DNA of 64,000 nucleotides from Pectobacterium cacticida (GCF_036885195.1 NZ_CP133656.1:1488001-1552000); one strand, 5' to 3'; shown: positions 28,370 to 37,637, counted from the first letter of the stretch. Translations and numbers: made by a program. The notes: generated by a model not told the origin, from the letters alone.

Positions 28370-28462
28370 ATGAAAATCGAACGCATTATCGCAGAAATTC
28401 TTTCGCTGACGGTTATTTGTTCACCGTCTACGGAAAATGAATGTGATTTCAAGCATGAATGA
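28370..28462 (+). CDS. Candidate 30-aa ORF upstream of a small membrane ORF
   Basis: A 30-codon frame starting MKIERIIAEILSLTV. It lacks a clear ribosome-binding site and overlaps the start of the next small ORF by 8 nt (ATGAATGA), the layout of a leader or translationally coupled pair. Reported as weak: only the coupling argues for it. Confidence 0.18.
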   Translation: MKIERIIAEILSLTVICSPSTENECDFKHE

Positions 28463-28565
28463 GGTCGATGAAAAAACGTTATTTTCTGTGATTATTCTTA
28501 TTTTACTTGTCATTATGAACGGCACGCTTCATCTATTAATGATAACGAAAGTAAATAATAAATAA
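28455..28565 (+). CDS. Candidate 36-aa small membrane protein
   Basis: The frame begins MNEVDEKT, runs through a single hydrophobic helix of about 20 residues (FSVIILILLVIMNGTLHLL) and ends in the polar tail MITKVNNK. The acidic N-terminus, one helix and basic tail are the classic form of a bacterial single-pass small protein. An in-frame GTG at 28444, with GGAA upstream, could add a few residues. I do not recognise the family. Confidence 0.35.
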   Translation: MNEVDEKTLFSVIILILLVIMNGTLHLLMITKVNNK

Positions 28566-28576
28566 GATGGAATAGT

Positions 28577-28751
28577 TCAGCGCCTAGCGCTGTCGTAAAC
28601 ATCATACCTTGCGCCAATGGCGTCCGGAGAGTGTACCAGCATGCACATAATGACCGTTCGCGTACCGGTTAGCCCTGCCAACGGTTTCTCTTTTCTGGTG
28701 TTGCCGCCAATTGCCAGAAGGAAGAGGCGGAGCGTTGTCTCCGCCTCTACT
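28577..28751 (-). other. Unassigned protein-like reading frame
   Basis: On the minus strand a frame ending at 28577 reads ...GLTGTRTVIMCMLVH... and SPDAIGARYDVYDSARR before its stop, and looks protein-like. Its upstream end runs out of frame through the KTSC gene, and no credible start is visible between the KTSC stop (28752) and this segment. It may be a gene fragment. I cannot name it. Confidence 0.25.
28723..28748 (-). terminator. Hairpin after the KTSC gene
   Basis: Perfect 10-bp stem AGAGGCGGAG / CTCCGCCTCT with a 6-nt loop, starting 3 nt after the stop codon at 28752. The following minus-strand sequence is only moderately T-rich. Confidence 0.65.
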
Positions 28752-28964
28752 TTATTGGGTTTTCTCGCAAGGGAATGAGTTCTTGATAAAGCGGGTGTAG
28801 TAGCGGTACTTCGTCGCACTGGCCATCAGCTCTTCATAAATCATGCGCGCAACGCCGCTATAAAGATAGATGCTTCCATTAAGCAATTCGACCTCTAACT
28901 GACTTTTCTCGGCATCATATCCCACGGCATACAACTCTGTTGATGAAACGCGTTTTCTCTGCAA
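28752..28964 (-). CDS. KTSC domain-containing small protein
   Basis: A 70-residue protein that is almost entirely one KTSC domain: VSSTELYAVGYDAEKSQLEVEL, then NGSIYLYSGV, then YEELMASATKYRYY. The start is TTG at 28964, with GGGAG about 9 nt upstream; no in-frame ATG fits. KTSC proteins are small and often found alone or near nucleic-acid-related genes; the function is not established. It has no operon partner here. Confidence 0.8.
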   Translation of the reverse strand: MQRKRVSSTELYAVGYDAEKSQLEVELLNGSIYLYSGVARMIYEELMASATKYRYYTRFIKNSFPCEKTQ

Positions 28965-29195
28965 AATGTATTACTCCCAACACGTTAATATCGCTTCCTG
29001 ACGATATACCACTTTTCCGGCCTGCTCGCCAGATTGTGTTATGTCTTGATATAAAACAGCAGAATATCCTTATATGGCCGAGAGTAATTAGTAAACGCTC
29101 ACAGAATGCCTGACTTGTCACCGTTTGCCGAGTGGTTGCTCATATCAGCGTCTCACCCCCAGGTAAAGAGCGCGATACTGCACGCGCTACCGACA

Positions 29196-30038
29196 TCATT
29201 CAAATAAATACCGGGCGTGGAAGCGCAGATGATCTTCGATAAAACTGGCAATGAAGAAGTAGCTATGGTCATAGCCAGATTGTATCCGTAGCGTAAGTGG
29301 CCACGCATGCTGTTTAGCCAGCGCTTCTAATTTTGCCGGTTGCAACTGGTCGGGCAGGAACTGATCGCCATCACCCTGATCGATCAGTATAGGCAATGTC
29401 TTCTGGCTCGTGGTCAGTAAGTGGCAACTGTCGTATTGCAACCACTGTGTTTCATCTTCGCCAAGATAGGCGGTAAATGCCTTACGTCCCCACGGCACCT
29501 GGCTCGGGTTAACAATGGGAGCAAACGCCGATGCAGACAGGTAGTGCTCAGGATTACGCAATGCCAACATCAGCGCACCATGCCCGCCCATTGAATGACC
29601 ACTGATGGATTGACGATGGTTCACCTTGAAATGCTGCTTGATCAGATTGGGTAATTCGGTGTTGATATAGTCATACATCTGGTAGTGTGCTGCCCAAGGG
29701 GCTTGCGTGGCATTGACATAAAACCCGGCACCCTGTCCCAAATCATACGCATCATCGTCGGCAACGCCCTCGCCGCGAGGACTGGTGTCCGGCATCACCA
29801 GTACCAGACCCAGTTCGGCAGCCACGCGTTGGGCGCCGGCCTTAGTGGTAAAATTCTCGTCGTTACAGGTTAACCCTGACAGCCAGTAAAGTACGGGCGG
29901 CGGCGTATCATTCTGTGTCGGCGGCAGATAAATGCTAAATGTCATGGTGCTGTTTAGCGTTTCAGATCGATGACGGTAGCGTTGTTGCCAGCCGCCAAAC
30001 ATACGGTGTTCTTCCAATAGTTCCAATGGTGAGTTCAT
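29196..30038 (-). CDS. yeiG: S-formylglutathione hydrolase YeiG
   Basis: YeiG hydrolyses S-formylglutathione to formate and glutathione in formaldehyde detoxification. The 280-residue esterase D-family protein has the nucleophile motif GHSMGGHGA, oxyanion-hole region YWLSGLTCNDENF, an acid-region DQGDGDQFL and the C-terminal YDHSYFF with the catalytic His. AGGAG lies upstream of the ATG. No frmA-like dehydrogenase is adjacent in this window. Confidence 0.94.
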   Translation of the reverse strand: MNSPLELLEEHRMFGGWQQRYRHRSETLNSTMTFSIYLPPTQNDTPPPVLYWLSGLTCNDENFTTKAGAQRVAAELGLVLVMPDTSPRGEGVADDDAYDLGQGAGFYVNATQAPWAAHYQMYDYINTELPNLIKQHFKVNHRQSISGHSMGGHGALMLALRNPEHYLSASAFAPIVNPSQVPWGRKAFTAYLGEDETQWLQYDSCHLLTTSQKTLPILIDQGDGDQFLPDQLQPAKLEALAKQHAWPLTLRIQSGYDHSYFFIASFIEDHLRFHARYLFE

Positions 30039-30209
30039 CGCGTTACAGGCTCCTGTTAATTCATGAGAATGGGCATTAGCCGAAAAGTATTCAGGATAAG
30101 AGGTTGCCCCCGTACCTTAATTTGCATGTCGTGTTGATCTTGTTTTGCCATCGGTGCAGAGTCATTGCCGATGGCAAGTCATTACTTGTCAAAAATACCT
30201 ACTTCAAAC

Positions 30210-31076
30210 TTACAGGGACGTTTGTTCAATAATCAATTTCTTAAGCGCCTCAACATTAGGGCCGAAAGCGCCACGCCGCCAGACGAGCCATGTGGTGACG
30301 TCCGCGATATCGGCGGGTAATTCGTGAACCTGAACGCGTGCGCCCGCAGGCAATGATGCAAGGACGGCATAGGGCAACACCGCAATGCCGGCACCGCAGG
30401 CGACACTGGCAAGCATGGCATGATACGACGGTATTTCAACAACGTTGTCTGGTACTACGCCACTTTGGTGAAACCAGTTTTCAATGCGCTTTCGATAAGC
30501 ACTTCCAGGGCCAAAGGCAAATAAGGTCTGGTGGCTGGCATCTTGTGCGTAGCGAATCGGCGCAAATCTGGGATCGGATATCAGCACCAGTCGCTCCGTA
30601 AAACAGGCACAGCCATTCAGTTCATCGTAGACAGCAGGACCGTTAACGAATGCGGCTGCGAGCGTGCCTGCGCGCACGCGCTCGATAATGTCTAAGGATG
30701 TCCCAGTCGTGAGAGACAGCGAGACAGTCGGGTAGCGTTGATGATAATCCCCTAATAGCGCAGGCAACCGGGTTGCGGCCGTACTTTCTATTGCGCCTAA
30801 CGCGAAATTGCCCGCAGGTTCGCCGGTGTGCATCATGCCGATGGCTTCCTCGCTGAGTGCCAGAATACGTTGGGCATAGCATAGAAAATTGTGGCCAATC
30901 GGCGATAAACGCAGACGTTGTTTCTCGCGGATAAACAGGTCTGACCCTAGCTCCTGTTCTAACTGGCGTAACCGCGTGGTGAGATTTGACGGCACACGAT
31001 GAAGTTGCTCTGCGGCGCGTGCCACTGAACCGGTTTCGGCAACGAGACAAAACATGCGCAGTTGAGTCAAATCCAT
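30210..31076 (-). CDS. LysR-family regulator, PtrR (YneJ)-like
   Basis: A 288-residue LysR regulator. The N-terminal helix-turn-helix (MDLTQLRMFCLVAETGSVARAAEQLHR begins it; then VPSNLTTRLRQLE) and several effector-domain blocks (GAIESTAATRLPALL, SYHAMLA, TWLVWRRG) resemble E. coli PtrR/YneJ, a regulator of putrescine use and glutamate metabolism. It is divergent from folE, which is unlikely to be its target. Orthology to PtrR is an inference; no putrescine genes flank it. Confidence 0.82.
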   Translation of the reverse strand: MDLTQLRMFCLVAETGSVARAAEQLHRVPSNLTTRLRQLEQELGSDLFIREKQRLRLSPIGHNFLCYAQRILALSEEAIGMMHTGEPAGNFALGAIESTAATRLPALLGDYHQRYPTVSLSLTTGTSLDIIERVRAGTLAAAFVNGPAVYDELNGCACFTERLVLISDPRFAPIRYAQDASHQTLFAFGPGSAYRKRIENWFHQSGVVPDNVVEIPSYHAMLASVACGAGIAVLPYAVLASLPAGARVQVHELPADIADVTTWLVWRRGAFGPNVEALKKLIIEQTSL

Positions 31077-31298
31077 AAATTGCTCTTTTTGTGAATAACT
31101 ATTGTGTTCTTATTCATTTTTCGTGAATTGTAGCCGCGTGTCCGATCTTTCGCAAGTGGCCAACCTTGCCCAGAGGTGCAGATAGCAATATACAATCGCT
31201 GGATAATCGTGACCGTCTCAACTAGAGTGTTGGCGGCGCTAGGGTTTGGCCAGAGCATGACCGTGCAATAGTAGAGTTACACCTGCAGGAGAAAAATA

Positions 31299-31961
31299 AT
31301 GTCATCACTAAGTAAAGAAGCCGTTATGGTGCATGAAGCACTGTTGGCACGCGGCTTGGAAACGCCGTTGCGCGGCGCGTTATTGGATCGGGATACGCGT
31401 AAGCAGCGGATCGCCGAGCATATGACGGAAATTATGAATCTGTTAAGCCTCGATCTGGGTGATGACAGTCTGGCCGAAACGCCCGTGCGTATCGCTAAAA
31501 TGTACGTAGATGAGATATTCTCCGGCCTGGACTATGCCAATTTTCCCAAAATCACCATCATTGAGAACAAAATGAAGGTGGATGAAATGGTTACCGTGCG
31601 CGATATCACGCTAACCAGCACCTGTGAGCACCATTTCGTGACGATCGATGGTAAAGCGACCGTGGCCTATATTCCAAAAGATGGCGTCATCGGATTGTCG
31701 AAAATCAACAGAATCGTCCAATTTTTCTCACAGCGTCCTCAGGTACAGGAACGCTTAACGCAGCAAATTCTGGTCGCGCTGCAAACGCTGTTAGGGACGA
31801 ACAACGTCGCCGTGTCGATTGATGCGGTGCATTATTGCGTGAAGGCTCGCGGTATTCGGGATGCAACCAGCGCCACAACGACGACATCGCTCGGCGGCTT
31901 GTTTAAATCCAGCCAGAATACGCGTCAGGAATTCTTACGTGCCGTACGCCACCCCCATTGA
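31299..31961 (+). CDS. folE: GTP cyclohydrolase I (FolE)
   Basis: FolE converts GTP to 7,8-dihydroneopterin triphosphate, the first step of folate synthesis. The 220-residue product has zinc ligands Cys109 and His112 (CEHH) and Cys180 (HYCVKARG), matching E. coli positions shifted by one. A good ribosome-binding site (GCAGGAG) precedes the ATG. yeiB follows 38 nt later, as in E. coli. Confidence 0.97.
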   Translation: MSSLSKEAVMVHEALLARGLETPLRGALLDRDTRKQRIAEHMTEIMNLLSLDLGDDSLAETPVRIAKMYVDEIFSGLDYANFPKITIIENKMKVDEMVTVRDITLTSTCEHHFVTIDGKATVAYIPKDGVIGLSKINRIVQFFSQRPQVQERLTQQILVALQTLLGTNNVAVSIDAVHYCVKARGIRDATSATTTTSLGGLFKSSQNTRQEFLRAVRHPH

Positions 31962-31999
31962 ACCTCGCTAACCAGCGATGATTTGACAATGTAACCGAT

Positions 32000-33175
32000 A
32001 TGTCTTCTCCTCATTCGCTCTCATCACCGCCTCCATCTGCGCGGATCGCCACGCTGGATTTTGCGCGTGGCGCCGCTATTTTAGGCATTCTACTGCTGAA
32101 TATTACGGCATTTGGTTTGCCCCATGCGGCATACTTGAACCCTGCATGGCAAGGTGCGCCCACACTCTCGGATGCCGTAACCTGGGCAGTGATGGATCTG
32201 CTGGCACAGGCAAAATTTTTGACGCTGTTTGCGCTTCTTTTCGGCGCAGGGTTGCAGCTTTTGCTGCCGCGAGGGACGCGTTGGTTACGAGCGCGGCTGT
32301 TCTGGTTGATGATCATCGGGTTCATTCACGCTATTTTCCTATGGGATGGCGACATCTTGCTCGATTATGCAGTAATTGGTCTAGTGTGCGCGGGTATGAT
32401 TCGCCAGGCGGACAGTAGCCATGTGCTTATGCGGATGGGCGGACTTCTGTATCTGGTTGGAATTGGCGTGTTGTTCGTATTAAGCCAGATCCTTAGCCTA
32501 CAACCGGGGCGATTTTGGTTGCCTGATATCGCGGATATAGCTGATGAAGCGAATTGGCGGGCGCTAGGAGGGCCAGCAGCCTGGGAGAATCGACTCGATT
32601 TGTTGACGGACAGTTTATTGTCGCTGGGTGTGCAGTATGGTTGGTTGCTGGCGGGGTCAATGCTCTTCGGCGCCGGTTTGATGCGTAGCGGCTGGTTGAA
32701 AGGCGAATGCAGCACGGCACACTACCGTAAGGTGGCGTTATGGCTAATTCCCCTCGGTATGGCGATTAACAGCATTGGTGTGGCAGGGCAGTGGCTAGTG
32801 GGGTGGGAATATCGCTGGAGTGGGCTGTTATTACAGATCCCTCGCGAGCTGAGTTCACCGCTACAGGCGATAGGTTATCTGGCGCTGTGCTATGGCTTTT
32901 GGCCAACGTTGAGCCGCTGGCGCATCGCGAGCTGGATTACAGATGTTGGCCGTATGGCGCTAAGCAACTATTTACTGCAAACGCTGATTTGCGTGTTCCT
33001 GTTTAACCAACTTGGCCTATTTATGGTGTTCGATCGCCTGCAACTGCTGGCGCTGGTTCCTGCCATATGGATCGTCAATCTGATCGTGTCCCATTATTGG
33101 CTGCGTGCTTTCCACCAGGGGCCGTTAGAATGGCTATGGCGCAGGCTGACCGACGCGCTAGGGAAATCGGCGTAG
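32000..33175 (+). CDS. yeiB: YeiB, DUF418 family inner-membrane protein
   Basis: A 391-residue, polytopic membrane protein with the family start RIATLDFARGAAILGILLLN and the C-terminal DUF418 segment (MALSNYLLQTLICVFLF). It matches E. coli YeiB in length and position after folE. The function is unknown; DUF418 is distantly related to acyltransferase-3-like membrane proteins. It is convergent with sanA. Confidence 0.9.
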   Translation: MSSPHSLSSPPPSARIATLDFARGAAILGILLLNITAFGLPHAAYLNPAWQGAPTLSDAVTWAVMDLLAQAKFLTLFALLFGAGLQLLLPRGTRWLRARLFWLMIIGFIHAIFLWDGDILLDYAVIGLVCAGMIRQADSSHVLMRMGGLLYLVGIGVLFVLSQILSLQPGRFWLPDIADIADEANWRALGGPAAWENRLDLLTDSLLSLGVQYGWLLAGSMLFGAGLMRSGWLKGECSTAHYRKVALWLIPLGMAINSIGVAGQWLVGWEYRWSGLLLQIPRELSSPLQAIGYLALCYGFWPTLSRWRIASWITDVGRMALSNYLLQTLICVFLFNQLGLFMVFDRLQLLALVPAIWIVNLIVSHYWLRAFHQGPLEWLWRRLTDALGKSA

Positions 33176-33182
33176 AAATACG

Positions 33183-33962
33183 CTACGGCGTGGCGTGTAT
33201 ATCGTGTGCTTCGGATGGCGTCTCAGCTTTTGCTGCCCGATTGGGTTTTGCCTGATGGACTGGCAGGGACAGTGCCTGCTTTGGCAGGACAGCCGGATAA
33301 TCGGGAGTTCCCTCTGGGATGGTGTGCTCCGCAGGGATCGGCACCAACGGCCCTAAAAAGCGCGGCTCTCGTTTAAGGATATAGAGATCGAACAGGGCAC
33401 CCAGACGTGCGCCAAATTCACGTATTCGCACGGTCATCATGTCTTTGGGCGAAGGTACGGCATAACATTGCGCCTGAATGCCAAGATGCAATGCAATGAA
33501 TAGAGCACGTTCACAATGAAAGCGTTGGGTGATGATGGTGAAATCGTTGGTATCAAACACTTTACGTGTTCTGACAATCGAATCCAGCGTGCGAAACCCG
33601 GCATAGTCAAGCACGATATCGGAAGGGGAAACGCCCGCAGCGATTAAATCGCGCCGCATGGTCATCGGTTCGTTGTAACTTTGTAGTGCGTTGTCACCAC
33701 TGAGCAACAAATAACTCACTTTACCGCTGTTATAGGCGTTGAGCGCCCCCTGCATACGGAAGCGATAATATTGATTGATGACGCCGGTTCGGTAGTATTT
33801 CGCGGTGCCTAATACGACGCCGACCTGGCGTTTCGGTAAGGTCTGGATGTCATCATAAATAAACGGCGCGGTCTCCCAACTGATCCAACGATCAAAGGCA
33901 AAAGCAGTGAATAGCGGCACGCTAATAAGGGCTAACAAACCAAATGTCAGGCGTTTCCACAT
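33183..33962 (-). CDS. sanA: SanA, envelope barrier protein (DUF218/YdcF-like)
   Basis: SanA is an inner-membrane protein needed for the envelope barrier to vancomycin at high temperature. The 259-residue form starts MWKRLTFGLLALI at 33962, with one N-terminal helix; a longer frame from 34160 is not family-like. Conserved periplasmic DUF218 segments are VVLGTAKYY, LLLSGDN and ITQRFHCERALFIA. The tail after about residue 235 is longer than in E. coli (239 aa) and looks disordered. Confidence 0.9.
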   Translation of the reverse strand: MWKRLTFGLLALISVPLFTAFAFDRWISWETAPFIYDDIQTLPKRQVGVVLGTAKYYRTGVINQYYRFRMQGALNAYNSGKVSYLLLSGDNALQSYNEPMTMRRDLIAAGVSPSDIVLDYAGFRTLDSIVRTRKVFDTNDFTIITQRFHCERALFIALHLGIQAQCYAVPSPKDMMTVRIREFGARLGALFDLYILKREPRFLGPLVPIPAEHTIPEGTPDYPAVLPKQALSLPVHQAKPNRAAKAETPSEAHDIHATP

Positions 33963-34103
33963 GCTTATGTCTCGAATATGGCGAGTTAAGTTACCGTGCC
34001 TCAAGGCTACTTTACCTGAGAAGGGGACGCAAGGCACAGGCGAAGCGCGGTGGGGGTATTGCTTGATTTTTCTGCGGTTGGGCCAAAGAAACCTGAAACG
34101 AAG

Positions 34104-34131
34104 CGCCAGTCTTTTGGGCAAAAAACTGGCG
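34104..34131 (-). terminator. Hairpin after rimO
   Basis: Inverted repeat CGCCAGT / ACTGGCG with a 14-nt A/T-rich loop, 11 nt after the rimO stop. It lacks a clear T-run, so it is a weak terminator candidate. Confidence 0.45.
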
Positions 34132-34141
34132 TATGAGAGGG

Positions 34142-35455
34142 TTAAATCCGGCTCCCCCAAAGATCATACTCGTCTGCGTATTCAATTTTTACGTTGACGA
34201 TATCACCGACGCTCACCCCCGTCTCACCGTTCAGATAAACCGTGCCGTCTATCTCTGGCGCATCCGCCATACTGCGGCCAATGGCTCCTTCTCCATCAAC
34301 TTCATCGATCAGCACAAGCAGGTTACGGCCAATTTTATCCTGTAATCGTTGGGCAGAGATGGCTTGCTGAAGTTGCATAAAGCGGTGAAAACGCGTTTCT
34401 TTAACGTCTTCCGGCACCTGATCGGGTAATGCGTTAGCCGCTGCGCCCTCAACCGGACTGAATTTGAAACAGCCAACGCGGTCAAGTTTAGCCTCCTTCA
34501 GGAAGTCGAGCAGCATCTGAAAATCGTCTTCTGTCTCGCCGGGAAAGCCGACAATAAAGGTCGAGCGTAGCGTCAATTCTGGGCAAATTTCACGCCAGCG
34601 TTTAATGCGTTCCAGCGTTTTGTCTACCGCGCCTGGGCGCTTCATCAGTTTAAGAATTTTTGGGCTGGCGTGCTGGAGAGGAATGTCCAGATAAGGCAGG
34701 ATTTTGCCTTCCGCCATGAGCGGAATCACGTCGTCAACATGCGGGTAAGGGTAGACATAGTGCAGGCGAACCCACACCCCCAGCGACGCTAATTGTTCAC
34801 ACAGGCTTACCATGCTGGTCTTGACCGGTTGACCATTCCAGAAACCGATACGCTGCTTCACATCGGCGCCATATGCGGATGTATCTTGTGAGATTACCAG
34901 CAGCTCTTTAACGCCAGCATCAACCAAACGTTTCGCTTCATCCAGCACCGAGCCGATTGGCCGACTATCAAGATCGCCGCGCATGGAAGGGATGATGCAA
35001 AACGTACAGCGATGGTTACAGCCTTCTGAAATTTTCAGATAGGCGTAATGCCGCGGTGTCAGTTTCACGCCTTGTGCGGGAACTAAACTCGTAAAGGGAT
35101 TATGTACCGGCTTTGGGACATACCGATGTACGTGCGCTAGCACTTGCTCGTAGCTGTGCGGCCCGGTAATTTCCAGAACCTTGGGGTGAACTTCGCGGAT
35201 TTGGTTTTCTTTGGCGCCCAAACAGCCCGTTACGATAACTTTTCCGTTCTCATTCAGCGCTTCGCCGATGGCTTCCAGCGACTCTTGAACCGCGCTGTCA
35301 ATAAAACCGCAGGTATTGACGATCACCAGTTCAGCATCATCATAACGAGGGACAACCTGATAGCCTTCAGTACGCAGTTCGGTCAAGATTCTCTCGGAGT
35401 CGACGAGATTTTTCGGGCAGCCGAGGGAAACAAAGCCAATACGGGAGTGTTGCAT
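34142..35455 (-). CDS. rimO: Ribosomal protein S12 methylthiotransferase RimO
   Basis: RimO adds a methylthio group to Asp89 of ribosomal protein S12. The 437-residue product has an N-terminal UPF0004 domain with cluster ligands Cys13, Cys49 and Cys78, a radical-SAM core with Cys146, Cys150 and Cys153 (CNHRCTFC), and a C-terminal TRAM domain. It is divergent from yliI. This gene marks the switch from yei-type to yli/ybj-type gene order relative to E. coli. Confidence 0.97.
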   Translation of the reverse strand: MQHSRIGFVSLGCPKNLVDSERILTELRTEGYQVVPRYDDAELVIVNTCGFIDSAVQESLEAIGEALNENGKVIVTGCLGAKENQIREVHPKVLEITGPHSYEQVLAHVHRYVPKPVHNPFTSLVPAQGVKLTPRHYAYLKISEGCNHRCTFCIIPSMRGDLDSRPIGSVLDEAKRLVDAGVKELLVISQDTSAYGADVKQRIGFWNGQPVKTSMVSLCEQLASLGVWVRLHYVYPYPHVDDVIPLMAEGKILPYLDIPLQHASPKILKLMKRPGAVDKTLERIKRWREICPELTLRSTFIVGFPGETEDDFQMLLDFLKEAKLDRVGCFKFSPVEGAAANALPDQVPEDVKETRFHRFMQLQQAISAQRLQDKIGRNLLVLIDEVDGEGAIGRSMADAPEIDGTVYLNGETGVSVGDIVNVKIEYADEYDLWGSRI

Positions 35456-35675
35456 ATTATTTGCTCACAAGATAAACAGAAAATAAAAACCGGAGGATTC
35501 TACACCATTGGTGATTATCCTTATAGTCAGTGGCGTGAAACGTCGCATTTTAGCGCCGTGGCGATGCGGTTCTACAGCGGGTTTCTTCAATAAATGTAAA
35601 CCTCGTTGCGTTTTTTTGTACAAACACCGCCTGCCGCCTAAATTTATAGGACTTTTGTTGGATGGAGACAACGTT

Positions 35676-36842
35676 ATGTTCTATTCCCCGATGCCTCGCA
35701 ATGCAGTTTCATATGCCTTATTTCGACGATTTTCTACTGTTCTTTATGGGTTACTGCTTAGTATGACGCTGCTGTTTTCCTGCTCATTATTCGCTGCTGA
35801 ACCGAAGGTGACAGAATTACAAGATAAACTGGATCACCCGTGGTCATTAGCGTTTTTACCGGATAATCAGGGCATTCTGATTACAGAACGCGTCGGGAAT
35901 TTGCGTCTATGGAAAGCGGGCAGCGCGCTATCTGCGCCGATTGCCGGAGTACCGAAGGTCTTCGCTAAATCTCAGGGGGGATTGCTGGAGGTCGCGTTAT
36001 CGCCCGATTTTGCACAGAATCGGCGTATCTACCTGAGTTTCGCCGAAGAGGGTAGCGATGGAAAAGCGGGAACCGCTGTCGGCTACGGAAAACTCTCCGA
36101 AGACAACCAGCGTTTAGAGAATTTCACGGTTTTCTTCCGTCAGGAACCGAAATTGTCGACGGGTAACCACTTCGGCGGTAAGTTGGCTTTTGATCGTCAA
36201 GGATTCCTGTTTATCGCGCTGGGTGAAAATAATGTGCGCCCGAGCGCACAGGATCTGGATAAATTACAGGGCAAAATTGTGCGCCTGACCGCCGAGGGCC
36301 AGGTGCCGCCCGATAATCCCTTCATAAATACCCCCGGCGCACGGCCGGAAATCTGGTCCTACGGTCATCGTAATCCGCAGGGATTGGTGATTAACCCCTG
36401 GTCTGGCGCGCTGTGGGAACATGAGCATGGACCAAAAGGCGGCGATGAAATCAACATCCCACAAGCGGGTGAAAATTATGGCTGGCCGTTGGCAACGCAT
36501 GGCATTAACTATTCCGGGTTAAAGATCCCTGAATCACAGGGTAAAGAGGTCGCTGGCATGGTAAATCCCGATTTCTATTGGGAGAAATCACCGGGCATCA
36601 GCGGCATGGCCTTTTATAACAGCGATCGCTTTCCGCAGTGGAAAAATTCGCTCTTCATCGGTGCGTTGGCTGAGAAAAACCTGATTCGTCTGACGCTGGA
36701 AGGTGACAACGTTGTGTCACAAGAGCGCTTGCTGGACGATCGCGGAGAACGAATCCGTGAAGTAAGGCTGGGGCCTGACGGCTACCTCTACTTGCTGACC
36801 GATCATGATAATGGCAAGTTGCTGAAAGTCGGGCTGGAGTGA
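35676..36842 (+). CDS. yliI: PQQ-dependent soluble aldose dehydrogenase YliI
   Basis: A 388-residue periplasmic protein with a signal peptide (cleavage near SLFA-AEP) and a six-bladed GSDH beta-propeller. Family segments are DHPWSLAFLPD, GGLLEVALSPDF, YGHRNPQGL and EHGPKGGDE, which include the PQQ and catalytic His region. E. coli YliI oxidises aldose sugars when PQQ is supplied. The longest frame starts at 35508; the ATG at 35676, after TGGAGA, gives the proper secretory start. PQQ synthesis genes are not in the window. Confidence 0.92.
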   Translation: MFYSPMPRNAVSYALFRRFSTVLYGLLLSMTLLFSCSLFAAEPKVTELQDKLDHPWSLAFLPDNQGILITERVGNLRLWKAGSALSAPIAGVPKVFAKSQGGLLEVALSPDFAQNRRIYLSFAEEGSDGKAGTAVGYGKLSEDNQRLENFTVFFRQEPKLSTGNHFGGKLAFDRQGFLFIALGENNVRPSAQDLDKLQGKIVRLTAEGQVPPDNPFINTPGARPEIWSYGHRNPQGLVINPWSGALWEHEHGPKGGDEINIPQAGENYGWPLATHGINYSGLKIPESQGKEVAGMVNPDFYWEKSPGISGMAFYNSDRFPQWKNSLFIGALAEKNLIRLTLEGDNVVSQERLLDDRGERIREVRLGPDGYLYLLTDHDNGKLLKVGLE

Positions 36843-36847
36843 AAAGA

Positions 36848-36867
36848 CAGGCACCGAAAGGTGCCTG
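36848..36867. terminator. Bidirectional hairpin between yliI and gstB
   Basis: Perfect stem CAGGCACC / GGTGCCTG with a GAAA tetraloop between convergent genes. The flanks are modestly A- and T-rich. Confidence 0.75.
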
Positions 36868-36873
36868 ATTGAC

Positions 36874-37491
36874 TTATGACAGTGGAATCATCACGTGTTT
36901 CTGATAGGCAGGCCGCTCGGTGAGCTGCTGATACCAGCGTTCCAAATTAGGATGAGAATGCTGTTCAATCGGCATATTCAGCCAGCCATAAGCAATGCAG
37001 CCTAGTGGAATATCGCCAATACCGAATTGTTCACCGGATAACCATGGCTGATCGGCCAGAACGGTATCGACAATGTCTAATAACCGTTCACATTCGATAC
37101 GGTTCTTGTGGACCAGCGCCATGTCGCGTTTTTCCGGGGCGATGCGCACCATATTAATGAACACAGGGCCGAAAGCGGCGGCGAGAGTGATGGCCCAATC
37201 CATCCACTTTTCGGCGTTTGCACGTTTAGCGGCATCGGGGATATACAGTGAATTTTGTCCATACTGTGCGGCGAGGTAACGCACAATAGTGTTGGATTCC
37301 CACAACACCACATTGTCGTCGCGTAAACAGGGGATCAGGCCATTCGGGTTCATCGCCAGGTACTCGGCCTCATGATTAAGACCAAATTGCCCTCCAGCGG
37401 GAATTTGTTGATAGGGCAGCGCCAGTTCCTCCGCACACCACAAAACTTTCTTTACGTTAGTCGAGCTACTACGGCCCCAAATCGTTATCAT
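36874..37491 (-). CDS. gstB: Glutathione S-transferase GstB
   Basis: A 205-residue cytosolic GST, with an N-terminal thioredoxin-like domain (ITIWGRSSSTNVKKVLWCAEEL; glutathione site near VLWESNTIVRYLA) and a helical C-terminal domain. It matches E. coli GstB (YliJ), active on halogenated small electrophiles, and sits between yliI and dacC as in E. coli. Confidence 0.93.
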   Translation of the reverse strand: MITIWGRSSSTNVKKVLWCAEELALPYQQIPAGGQFGLNHEAEYLAMNPNGLIPCLRDDNVVLWESNTIVRYLAAQYGQNSLYIPDAAKRANAEKWMDWAITLAAAFGPVFINMVRIAPEKRDMALVHKNRIECERLLDIVDTVLADQPWLSGEQFGIGDIPLGCIAYGWLNMPIEQHSHPNLERWYQQLTERPAYQKHVMIPLS

Positions 37492-37637
37492 GCTTGCCTC
37501 TCTCTCTGTGAAACTTGTCCGGTATTCTGCGACAGTTTATGGAAATAATGATATGCCTTTTTCGTCTTTATGATTTACCGCGCCATTCTTAATATTAAAT
37601 ATTAACAGCAAGCTATATTTTACGGGAATGTGACAAA

